A DNA stretch of 64,000 nt, from the NCBI GenBank assembly GCA_013397435.1, contig VZRG01000165.1, positions 1 to 64,000 on the forward strand. The letters run 5' to 3'. Origin of the DNA: Erythrocercus mccallii. Taxonomy: Eukaryota > Chordata > Aves > Passeriformes > Dicruridae. Positions 53,393 through 64,000 of the stretch are shown one piece after another. The notes beneath the pieces are model-generated. The model was not told where the DNA came from, did not search any database, and worked only from the letters and a program-made list of their open reading frames with translations. The stretch's first letter is position 1. Every line of letters begins with the position of its first letter. Made by a program: the position numbers and the translations under genes.

Positions 53393-56300
53393 GGACCTCT
53401 TCCCTGCCCTAAAGCTGAGTGACATGAGCTAGTCATCACTCATAATGCTGAGAGCTAGATGTTAGAACTGAATGTCACTCACAGGGTTCACCAATAGCAC
53501 GCTCTAGAGCAGACTGGCTATGTCCACATTACACCTACCTCTGTTTTCCCTTGGCTTTACATGCTGCCCCTTGGGCCATAAACCAGAATATTTTGTTTAT
53601 GTCTTGATTCCTACTCAAAATAGTTCCCAAACTGTGATTGGAAGAGAAGTAGTTTGAGTAGTTGAAAATGTTGCTGGGAGGCAGACACATAAACCAGACA
53701 GTGACTGGGAGGTGACACTCCCAGCTGTGTGGTCAGCTAGAGCAAAGCACGCCATCCCTCTGTTTCTAAGACCTCTGTTATTTAGCTGTACTAGCAAAGT
53801 TTATCAGCACAGTAATCAAGATTTCCAAAACAAAATAAACAATTCTCCTCACTTTTTTTCACTCTTTTGGTCTCTTTGAATATACATGCATGACAGTGTG
53901 TGTGTACATATATATAACTATGTTGTATGCTATTTGTAAGGAATAACATCTATCTGAATGCTACCCTATGTAAGTGTTGCTGTATGCATGCACATGTGTG
54001 TAATTTGCTAGATTACTTTGAACTGTCAAATAAAGGTGCTTGTGTTTATTATTCATGACTCAGAAAGGCAAAGAAATAGCCTAAGGAAGAGCAAAAAGAA
54101 ATGCAGAGCTTACAGAAAACACATCTCAATTTTATCGATGGGGATTTCAAAACATGTTACTTTCTTTATAGTATGTCCATATCATGAACCATCAATTACA
54201 ATAGTCAGGAAAGTGATACTGCAGCTTAATGACATAGCACATTATTATCTGACCTAAAGAGCTGTGAGACATAACCTCCATCAAACCTGCTATTATTATC
54301 ACTTTGTTCTTTCTGATCATGTGGAATGGATTCTCTGTCTCCTTGTATATCTTGAAGGGATTAGTTTGTAATTTTCTGGTGTCATTTGCTGTACCTCATC
54401 ATTTGCCTTATGAAAGAAAACAGAAAACCAACTTCATTAAACAGTAAATAAAACCCAAGATGAAGACAAAACATCTAGGATGGATTCTGATAATTAGTTT
54501 CTTGGTGGAAATTAATGTTTTGAAGGAATGGCTTAATAGTTATGTTTTGAGTTGTTGGGGTTTTTTTCCCTTTCTCGCTAATATTTTTCTGGATTTGAAT
54601 AATGATGGGGTTTGAGGTTATTAGAACTTCCATTCTACATCTTTGGACAGTCTTGCTAGTAATAATATGACTTTTTGTCCTGCAGCGTTTACCATCCTTG
54701 TTTGCAACACATCACAGAATGTCTTTATGCACAATACAAATTAATTTCCAATCATGACAGGAATTTATGACTATCAAAATGGGATTTAATTTCCTAAATA
54801 TAGGGGTTCAGTGACATACTATGTACACAGGGTAGGGTATCTTCCTTGACCCCCACACACTAGTCTTGTGGGTCCTGTGTAAAATAAGAAAAGCAAAGAT
54901 TCATCTCCAGTGCAACGCTGTACAATGTTAATCTACAATGATAATGTACAAAACTCCAACTGACTTGGAACAAAAGGAGCCATTCTGGACAGTGAGATCA
55001 GCTCCTTCACTGAAATCCGAATCCAAAGAGAAGACCCCCTGGCTATATCTTCATTTCAAAGTCCACCTAAGCTGTCCAGAACCATGGGAGAAGAGCTGCA
55101 ATATGAGTTGATAGCCAAACTGCATAGGTTAATTTTGTACGGGCACCAGGAGTAAAGATGATAGGAGATAATTCTGCTGGGAAGACACATTCACAGCTGG
55201 CCAGTGCTGTGTCTTCTTCAGGAGGAGACTATTCATTCCGGTGTCCTTGACTCCAGAGTCAAATTTCTTCATCTGTTCTGTGTCTATTCCCACTGGCCCA
55301 AGGAAAGATATTTCTGCATTTTCAGCTTTATTTGATGAATGTCTCTTCCTTGGTATGAACCAAATTGTTCAAAGGCACAGCATCAGGGAAAAGGCTGCAG
55401 GAAAGCACAATATCTGGAGCAGTTGCAATGCTGTTAAAGCTGTATGAAACTTTGTTTATTGAGTTTGACAGAAAAAAAAATGAGGAATTTAAAAAATAGT
55501 TTTGGGTCTGTACCATATCAAGTTTATACATATTCAACTTTTTTTGTGGCCAGAGGAAGCCCTCTGCTGTGGTAGTTTTCCTCAAACCAAAACAGTTCAT
55601 GCATTTCTAAATAAAGGGACTGGGTAATTTTAAGGAAGATCTTTACTCTCAAATGCTTCTTGGACAGAAACAGGACTGCCAGCAGGAGATGAGATTCCCA
55701 ATGGGTTCCTGGTGACCTGGCCTCATTAACCAAGTTGTAAAATACTGTGATGGGAGAAAAGAGTCTTTCCTGCAGAAGCAGTTCTGTTTTGATGGCTAAT
55801 TAGTCATTCACCAGGGAGGAGCTGAGGCACCCAGCCTTTCTCACAGGCACCCCAAGAATTCGTCTGACAGGTTCACTCATTCTTTTGGATCTCTCAGTCA
55901 AACTGTTGGGTAACAAGGTAAGTATATACTCCCTCTGCAAAATTTATTTGCTGTGTTTTGACTCATCTTTTTAAAAGGATGTGAATGATTTTTTTACATT
56001 CCTCAACCAGTAAACAGATAGCAGGTTCCTTAGACTATAAAAAGAAGTAATATTAACTTCTATTTCACTGCATTAGTAGATGATGGTGATTATAATTTTT
56101 ACTAGACTACTATATTAATGTAATTATTACTACTGCTTATATTTATACTAACTGAATAACTGAATTCCATTTCAGGAATAAGCATCTGAAGAACAGTATG
56201 AGGTCAAAAGCTTTCCAATGAACTTTAATACTATTGTATAATTTTTCCTTATTTTGTGACCTTCTTTTTCCATTTCTTTACAAAAGAACTATCAGTAGTT

Positions 56301-57160
56301 GATGTACTCATATTGAAAGCTTGTTTATGTAAGCCATAACTTCTATAGAAGCCTCTGAATAACCTTATATACTTTTGATATGTCTGATCTTCAACCAAAA
56401 GTCCTTTTTTGATTGTGATCTCTCCATTACTGTTCAAACTGAGCAGCACAACTGTCAAGACCTTTTTCCTCTTGGACAACTCGTACTCCACTCATACTCC
56501 ACAGGACCTGGGGTGACTGCCTTGCATTCTGTCAGAAAGAGGTATTTTTCCACAGTTATTTGGCTCTGGAATGCACCAGGTCATACAGCAGTGTCTGTGT
56601 GTGTGCATCAGGCAGTACACAGAAGTAGTTAAACTGGATGACTCTGCGGGGCTTAGTAGATCAATTGCCATTTTCATTTGGGACAACACTTGAAATCCTA
56701 ATGAGAACAACAACACTTGTAATTAGGAGTCTACAAAATCCTCTAAAATAATCACTTAAATTTAAAATGTAAATGTGGTTGTAATTAATTAGTCTATTTA
56801 GAATAAAGTTTTCTAATTAACAAATGTAAATTGGGATTTTTTTTGTAGATTTCATAAGGACAAAAGTGTTTCTCAAGGGAACTGAAAGGAGATGTGTTTC
56901 CATCTGAATGCATATTAAACCCTGGTGGCTCACACCTCTGCACAAGCCTGTGGCAGTAAAAGGGACTGTCTGTGATAGGATCATATTATCACCTGAGCCA
57001 CAGATATTTTCCTAAGATCTGTTACAAGAAACATTACTTTTCAAAACAGGAATCTTTTAAGCTAAGGATTATGTTTTTCAAAGATGAAAAACTGAATTCT
57101 AATCTGCAAGGACGACTAACCACCACTTGTCTAATGAAGACAGTGATTAATTATAGAAGT

Positions 57161-57177
57161 AAAAAAAAAAAAAAAAA
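57161..57177. repeat. A17 homopolymer
   Basis: Seventeen uninterrupted A bases. No AATAAA lies in the bases just upstream and no gene-like body precedes it, so it is not convincing as a processed-pseudogene tail. Confidence 0.92.
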
Positions 57178-57842
57178 CAAACAGGAAATTTAAACTTCTA
57201 AAATCTGATCTTTCACATCAGGATCATACAAAGAAAAAAGCTGAAAAGAAGCAAAGTAATTTTGGTACTTACCGCATGAGAGAACCCTGACATTTTACTT
57301 AGAGCTTAATATATTTTCATTTCTTTTTCTATTTGATTATATTTAAATTCTTTCATGATATTTTAGTAAGTGATTGCCTTTTTTCGTTCCAACACAGTCA
57401 GGAGAATTGAATGGCTGAAAAGTCAGGTAAATTATGTGTAGCTCCACACTGCCATGGCATTATGTACTTTCAAACTGCATTAGGCATCCTCATACAGGCA
57501 GTGGAGTATCCCATACAGTCTATGCTCACCTTCACATGAGCTGCTGAATAACTTTCCAGATCCCTCTGACTGTGACTTGTTCCCAGCTGACTCCAGTAAG
57601 AGCTCAGATACTCATCTCTCCTTGAACACATGCCTTGTAGTGCCTAGATGTATCTGAACGTAGATGTCAAGACCTGCAGCTGTGTTCCAATGTCTCTGTC
57701 TGTCCATGAAATAATGTCGACATGAAAAAGAGATAAAGCCAAAAATCTCCAAACCGAAATAGGTCTGAAGCATTCTCCTCCTGCAGTTTTTAACATCAAT
57801 ATGAGTGCTTTGTTCCTGCACCTGTTTATGCTGAAACAACTT

Positions 57843-57920
57843 GGGAAAAAAAGAAGGGGGCAAGAGAGACAGGGAGAGGGAGGGAGAGAGGGAAGAAAGA
57901 AGGAAAGCAACAAAGAGAGA
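57843..57920. repeat. Polypurine tract
   Basis: Nearly 80 bases of A and G with only a few C interruptions, including 'gagggagggagagaggg'. Long purine/pyrimidine strand asymmetry can form triplex DNA, but function is not implied. Confidence 0.88.
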
Positions 57921-59318
57921 ATGCCAACACAATTTTTCTAACATGTATGATGAGTATGAACTATAATGATGATATTGTTTTGGTGTAGTTTCTAAGTGTC
58001 CTTTAATAAATAATTTTCTCAGTTTATTTCAGTTAGGCAACCAACTGCCTTTCAGAAAGGGATGATTCCCAGTTGTTACTGTCTCAAATCAAATTAAAGC
58101 AGTTCTACAGAGATAATGGTACATCTCCCATTATCATTATCCTTAGTTCTAGCATGCCAATCCACTAATTAATACATACCTTCTGAAGCTATATTTGTCA
58201 CAAATGAGTGTTTTAAGGTCACTCCTCAAATCATAGTGCAGCCTGGGAGGGCAGAGGGGATAATACACCACCACAGCATCATACTAGTGATTCCAGTACA
58301 GAAAAACAAATATATACACATCAGTTAGAGAGAGATTAAAAAAAGCAAATGAAATCATCATTCATAGATGAAAATGCATTTAAGATTGAATGTGTGCCTC
58401 AGTTTAACTCTGAAGCAGATGGACTTTTTTCACTTTTCTCGTGCAATAGGAACATTCCATGGCATTTCTGATGTCCAGCAGTTATCTTGTGACTGAGTGC
58501 TATTGCAGGGGTCTTGTACTGATTCTTTAAAAATAAGTTACAATATAGAAAATATCGCTCTTTTTCAATATCGCCTAATTGGGACTTCAGCAGTATAAGA
58601 AATTTAGGCTCTTGAGCACATTGAAAGTATGATTGGGATATGTCCACAAACCTCTAAAATTCCCATGTGAAAAGCAAAGATTAACTGTAGAGTATTTACA
58701 CCTTTTCATTGATAACTAACACCATAAAACTGTACAAATTGCAATTTGTTTCTTTTTCCCACAATCCCTTTGGCTTTTAAGGGATGTTCCTCAATTAGTT
58801 GAACTGTGTTTCCTCTTGCTTGCTAAGCACTTTTGGTCAAACAAGGAATGGCAGAGGTCCACAATTAGATCAAAAGATCAATCCTAATGTACCATTTTCT
58901 CCTCACCCTCCTGCTTTAATAAAGTGGCTGTAGTTCTCCAGGGGACAACTCAAAATCCAAGTACTGATATTTCTAAATTAGCTGACTCTGTGACCTTGCT
59001 AGTAATTGCGTTAGTTTATCAATGTTCAACACAATTTATTACTCTCCAATATGTACCAAAACATTTATCTCTCAACACTAACAATATTAAAAACCTAAAC
59101 ATTCTGTTGAGAAACAAAGGACTATTCAATAAGAAAGATGCATAATAAACTGGAAGAGACTACACTGATGGGTAAGAGGATTAATATAGGATGTAGTCAT
59201 AAGTGAAATAAGGAAAGAATGTTTATGCTGTATTGCATTTGGGGCACTTTTAAAATCTGTAAACTGCAGATTATTTAAACAAAACCTTTCTTTTTGTTCC
59301 ATTCATCCTGTCACTCAC

Positions 59319-59345
59319 TTTTTTTTTTTTCTTTTCTTTCTTTTA
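59319..59345. repeat. Poly-pyrimidine tract (T12 then CTTTT units)
   Basis: Twelve T bases followed by 'cttttctttctttt'. Simple repeat without a recognisable neighbour. Confidence 0.9.
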
Positions 59346-61664
59346 AAACCAGAAATGAGCTACTGATTTTTTATAACACTGAGCATGTTGCCCAGGCACC
59401 AGTGAGAAAAATGAAGACTGATAAAACCTTATCTAAGCATTTAAAAGTCATTTGGACACATTGATCAAAACTCACTCTGAAATTAAACATATTAAATTTA
59501 GATGGAGGAAAAAAGGCATTAAGTTGATGGAACCCAATTTTTGTATGAAGCAAACAAATGGCATCATTTCCCCAACCTTCTCATCTTGATCACATTGCTA
59601 TGCATTATTTAAAATATGCACTTGATTTGGTAGTTAATAAGCTATCTGTAAACTTGGAGTAAATTTGATCGTAGGCAGTGCTCTTCTAGTTCCTACAGAA
59701 GGGTTATTGATTTGTTTTTACTTCTGTGAGATGTCAGTTTGTGGCATTGTGCCACCAACCATGAATCAGTGTAACTATCTCTGCTCATGGTGAGATAAGA
59801 ACGATAAAGAGCAGAAATGCACAGAGTATGTGCAATCTTTTAAATTATCCCATTTACTTAGAGCTGTCAGCAGCTCAGCACTTCTCTTTGCCAGCAGCAG
59901 ACATACATGATTCTGCTGTTGTGGGCATTGAATCTTCTCTCCTTTGGGAGTTTCAACTGAACTCCCAAGTCAAATGGAAGAAAACAACTAAAATTTACCC
60001 AAATCCACAAGTTAAAACAGTAAAAATGACCAATGTGATCTTTTAATTTCTGCTGTAGAGAAACACTGATCAAGTCTGCTGAAAACAGAATCTTAAAATC
60101 ATAATTGCAAGCTTCTCTACAATTCCTCTACAAATCAGTCATCTTAATTTACTTTGATAAAACCAGTACTTTGTCCTTTTTGGATTCTTTGGGACTACAC
60201 ACAGTTTAGAAAAGTTGTGGAGCAATAGGAGCAGGCAAACACGAAAAATGGTTACAAGTGACCCACCTTCAGTGACAGCCACACTGACCTTTTTGTGGTT
60301 GGAGTTGACTTTGGAATGGTTCTGTTCTCATTCTGAAGGCTGCCCACCTCAGCTGTCAAAGGGTGTAAGATGGTTCCAGAAGAATACCACCTTCTGAAAA
60401 CTATGTGGCTCCCCGCAGTCACAGCACAGTAGGAATCAAGACAGCAGGTGAGGATGACCAGGGAGTTAAACAATATAATCCTATTCTGACATAAAACAGG
60501 GTAAAATAGATGAGCTTGCTAAATACTACCATGAAATTCTTAAACCCCCTTTGAATTAAATTATTAACCACATACCACGTAATCTTCCTAAAGAACAAAG
60601 GGTGTTGGGTGTTTTTTTAAAACCTTCCTAATACTTTCACAGAAAAACCATAGTCAGAAAAATGTTTTAAAAGTTGTATTTTATCTATCTCTTCATTACC
60701 AGATTAAAAAGCAGGGTCTTAGAACAAGAGTACGGGTTCTCCATATTCACATGATTTTATACTTTCCCTTTGCTGCAGGAAATTGCAAAGAAAAGAGAGT
60801 GTTATGAGGAACAGTGGTGGACATATATCCCAGTTTTGAATGTTGCTGAGTGTAAGCTCAGATAGATCTGAATCCATATTTAGTAGAAAGCAAAATTAGT
60901 TGAAATGACACAGAACTAATTCATATGGTGAAATTAACATAAGCTAACTTAAAGTTTCTAACATGGGTGGCGTGCACTAAACCCCGAAGGTGCTCATTTT
61001 CCTTCTTGGACAGAATCTTATAGGATTGGCTTAGAAGTCAATAAATAGATTTTAAATAGTGAGATGAATCCAATACTACAGGGAAGTGTAAAAACCTTCA
61101 CAACAGGCATAGTTATTCCTTCTTTTAGTACACTGCCTCAGAGACCTTTGTGCACATCAGTTCTTGTGCACAAACACGTTTCTCCATATTATTCTAAAGT
61201 AATTTATTTTGAAGAGTACAGATTTTATAAGGTGTAATACTTTATAAATCAGATTTGCACAACTCCGGGGTGCTCCAATAAATTGTTTTACATATGTGCT
61301 AGGGAATATTCTTACTTTGAACACTTTTTTTTTTGCTCATTATGTATCTTAATTCTATGGGTGAATATTATTTCTTTTCTAGAACTCCACCAGTTAACTA
61401 TATGACATCCAGCCTTCTTCATGCATCATCTTTTTATTATTACATCTGGCTTAAGACCGGGCTTCTTCTCCATCCTGTTTAGAGTCAGTTGGTCACATTA
61501 GGTTACTGTGACTGGATATAATAGGACACGACACATTCAAGGCACATGACACATTTGAGAAATACACTGAAAGCAAATGTGGGGTTGGATTTTTTTTGAG
61601 ATAAAAGCTTCATGCTCTGTAATTTCAGTCTATTATTTACTTGCTTTGCCATACATTGTGATCT

Positions 61665-61995
61665 GGTTTGGGTTGGTGTCAAGCCTGCTAAGGTCTTTCT
61701 GGGTGTCATCCCTTCCCTCCAGTGTGTCAGCCACACCACATATTTTGGCAAAGTTGGAAAATTTGCTGGCAGTGAACTCAATCCTGCTGCCCTTACTGGC
61801 AAAGATGTTAAACAACAATAGTCCCCATACCAGTCCCTGGGGAGTGACAGTAGTCTCTGGTCTCTGCCTGGACATAAGTCATTGGCTGCAGTCCTTTATG
61901 TGTGACCTCCAACCAACACCTTATCCACTGAGTGTTTCCTCCATCAAATCCATGTCTCTTCAATGTAGAGACTAGAATGTTATGCAGGACAGCCA
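61665..61995 (-). mobile_element. CR1 LINE reverse-transcriptase fragment (inactive)
   Basis: The only internal CR1 piece in the window; the others are 3' ends. On the minus strand two overlapping frames carry reverse-transcriptase text. First comes 'HNILVSTLKRHGFDG' with 'TQWIRCWLE' (about 61996-61870). It is followed after a frame change by 'LLFNIFA', 'IEFTASKFSNFAKICG' and 'DTLEGRDDTQKDLSRLD' (about 61800-61670). In working CR1 the segment after 'KFADD' holds the two catalytic aspartates; here the residues read FAKI, so the YADD/FADD-type active site is lost as well as the frame. The piece is truncated at both ends and lacks the 3' tail, so it probably derives from an old insertion later cut by deletion. 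Confidence 0.85.
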
Positions 61996-64000
61996 CCAGG
62001 ACTCCAATGAGAGAAGAAAAAAGAGAACAAAATCATATATCCTGCTACATATACATCTAGTAAAGAATATTCTGTAGGATTCACTTCAGGCAATCAGATG
62101 AAATACTATGTTTCTAATCACCTCAATGTCCTTAAATAATTCCTGTCAAAGAGAGATGAATTCTCATCTTTGGAGAGCAGCTAGGACTACCTCTTTCTTT
62201 TAGTGATGGAACTAAATACTTTGGCCTCGTGCAAGCACTGCATAATCTTGAACAACTCCTGAGAAAACCAGTTCTTTTCTTCCTAAAGTGAGTTGCTGAG
62301 ATGTCAGCTGAGGTGGTCTTTGAAAATAGATGTTTGGCAGGTTAAAGTGCCTGAGGATGATTTGTGCAAGCAGGGTAGTTCATGTGTTGCACAGTGTTTG
62401 TGTATTATTAACCAGTAAGATTTTAAGGGGTACCTTCAAGGTCACACAATAGCTTCATACATCTGGTTGGTTTTGATGGTGATAAGATCACTAGAAAGTA
62501 TGGAAGAACCAAAGTAGTTGTTAACTGGCATATATTGTTTGGGGAATCTGTGAAATCTTCATCTCTGACATTTTAAAAAGCTGGCTGGACTAATGACTGT
62601 CAGGAGGAATTGAGTAAAATTCATTCAGCCCTGCCTTCAGTCATATCTGTGGATCTATAAATGCATTGACTCACTATGTTAGAACTCATTCTAAAACCTG
62701 TCTCTTATTAACAGTAAAATAAATTACAGCCTGGGTAACCTAAAGCTTGACTTGGGGAGTTAATATCATATTTGTGAAAGAGACTGAAAAATAAAATAGA
62801 GCTTTATGGATGTATGAAAGCAATTTTGTTATTCTTTTTATGCAGAAAGTGTAGCAGACAGTGTAGGTAGATTTATAACACTATACCCTTGCCCAAAGCA
62901 TGGGTAACAGAGACTGATTTGGTTTACAGTTCTGAGAGCCAACTACCTCTGGAACTAATCTGAACATCCACATCACACAGTGTTTTTCCTGGATCTCCTT
63001 TGGAATTCTGTGGTGTCTCAGGTGTGGTGTGGGTTTTTTTGCAGGTGAGAGAGCATTCAGTTGCAGCTTTCAGAAGAAGTGTGAAACTACATGTCCTGGG
63101 GCTGTGTGGGGTGTAATATCATGTGAGATGTCTAGGACTGCAAAATTTGCTGAGGTCCTGCTGTAGGGGAAGAAAGAAACCAAACCTCTATTCTGCAAGC
63201 TGTGTAAAGCAACAGATCTCTTTGAAGGCAGCTCAGACAAGGAACTCAGGCATCCTTGTGTTGCTCCTCATCTTCTGCCATCCACTCTACATGACTGGAA
63301 AAGGTCTGGTCATTCCTAGCAGACATTGGAGAAGACTGATTATATTCATTGTGTCCAAAATCAGCAATTCAGTCACAGAGTAATAGATTTTGGGGTGCTG
63401 TTTATCAGGAATCACTTCCTAATTACAGGTGCTACTTCTGTTTCCTTTCTCCTGGTTCTTGTTTGCAAGAATCAAAGTGTTTCTTCATTATGTTACACTC
63501 ACATCAGATCTGCTGGATATGTCACTGAAACCTAAATGTATTTCAGGATTCACAGGTGGAATTGCTGGCCACATGGATGAGGGCGTGGCTCTGCTCCTGT
63601 GGAAGTCAGTAACAGTTTCCCAGGGGACTTCACTTGAAAGAGGTCTCAAATCAAAGCTCAGTGCTTTTGAAATCCATACCTTACATATTTAAATTCCTCC
63701 ACTCCTTCTTCATGAACTTGATTTTCGTAATAATTTTCCTTTTCAATTGGGAAGACATGCTTACTATGTCCATGAAATATTATAACAAAACAATTTATAA
63801 AAAAATTATGTCTATGTTCTTTTATCACTACTAAAATTTATAAATTATTTCTGCTATTGCTTGACATCTGTACTGTCTCATAATGTAAGGTCTTGCCATT
63901 GGTTTATTTTGTCACTTTCCTGAGTGTATAAACATATATATAATGAACTTAGTACATTGAAGTGCTTACTACTGAGCTATTTGTAAGTCAAACGAGTATA
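61996..64000. other. Unannotated right end
   Basis: The last 2 kb contain only short frames (under 90 codons) with no domain. Three of them overlap at 63123-63692 on the plus strand, in different frames and without splice context. The final 300 bases are strongly AT-rich. I see no repeat family or RNA gene. Confidence 0.55.

Larger units (their letters stand above)
46765..55846. other. Large unannotated AT-rich region
   Basis: About 9 kb with no recognisable gene. It holds degenerate AT-rich text at 47725-47765, an 11-bp tandem pair at 48226-48247, an A-rich low-complexity run at 53353-53392 and a small GT/TA patch near 53895-53920. Frames are at most about 100 codons (49399-49701, minus) and show no domain. 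Confidence 0.55.
55918..61664. other. Large unannotated AT-rich region
   Basis: About 5.7 kb with simple repeats only: A17 at 57161-57177, a purine tract at 57843-57920 and a pyrimidine tract at 59319-59345. The 110-codon minus-strand frame at 57612-57944 reads the purine tract as a Leu/Ser/Pro-rich run and is spurious. The exon-like segment immediately to the left (55847-55917) is treated as a finding. Confidence 0.55.

Noticed and set aside
57000..57193. A17 run after a short open frame, as a processed pseudogene
   Set aside because: No AATAAA just upstream, no recognisable gene text, and no clear target duplication.
57430..57670. A possible further LTR or repeat fragment with mixed composition
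   Set aside because: No TG...CA ends, poly(A) signal, or second copy in the window; I could not support a family.
1..64000. CRISPR arrays, tRNA, rRNA, bacterial operons or a plasmid-like system
   Set aside because: No regularly spaced repeats, tRNA-like arms or dense one-strand gene order are present; the sequence is clearly vertebrate intergenic DNA.

Overview
The window reads as nuclear DNA from a bird, and I see no convincing protein-coding gene, rRNA or tRNA in it. The bird call rests on several chicken-repeat-1 (CR1) LINE fragments, four of which end in the (ATTCTATG)-type 3' tail typical of avian CR1, plus LTRs of endogenous retroviruses. Base composition is AT-rich throughout. Open frames are short, mostly 60-120 codons, and overlap on both strands, as expected by chance. 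A songbird is my best guess because the LTR at about 195-580 reads like a family I associate with passerines, but this is recollection and not proof. The window is best described as an intergenic stretch or a very large intron.

Layout. 1-103: edge of a CR1 on the minus strand. 195-580: a probable LTR on the minus strand. 973-1000: a GT microsatellite. 2552-3016 (plus) and 4111-4562 (minus): two clear CR1 tails. 5440-5862: a solo LTR with a 4-bp target duplication. 5867-21519: about 15 kb of unrecognised AT-rich DNA. 21520-21750: an old decayed CR1. 27048-27566: a long CR1 tail (plus). 33405-33823: a second solo LTR of the same family and orientation as the first, with its own 4-bp target duplication. 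37823-37928: a decayed CR1 end (minus). 39204-39627 and 39838-40276: two CR1 tails of different subfamilies, head to tail. 40277-61664: about 21 kb with only simple repeats. 61665-61995: part of a CR1 reverse-transcriptase domain (minus) that has lost the catalytic aspartates. The rest to 64000 is unrecognised.

How the parts relate. Everything identifiable is retroelement debris that arrived as independent insertions. All CR1 copies are truncated at the 5' end and none can make a working protein. The two matching LTRs are solo LTRs and not the two ends of one provirus: their target duplications differ, and no gag, pol or env frame lies between them. They still carry a recognisable TATA box and poly(A) signal on the minus strand.

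I found no new system here. The items most worth checking are the LTR pair, two exon-like segments with good splice signals (36536-36564 and 55847-55917), the longest unexplained open frame (31005-31562, minus), and the recurring 11-19 bp two-copy tandem duplications.
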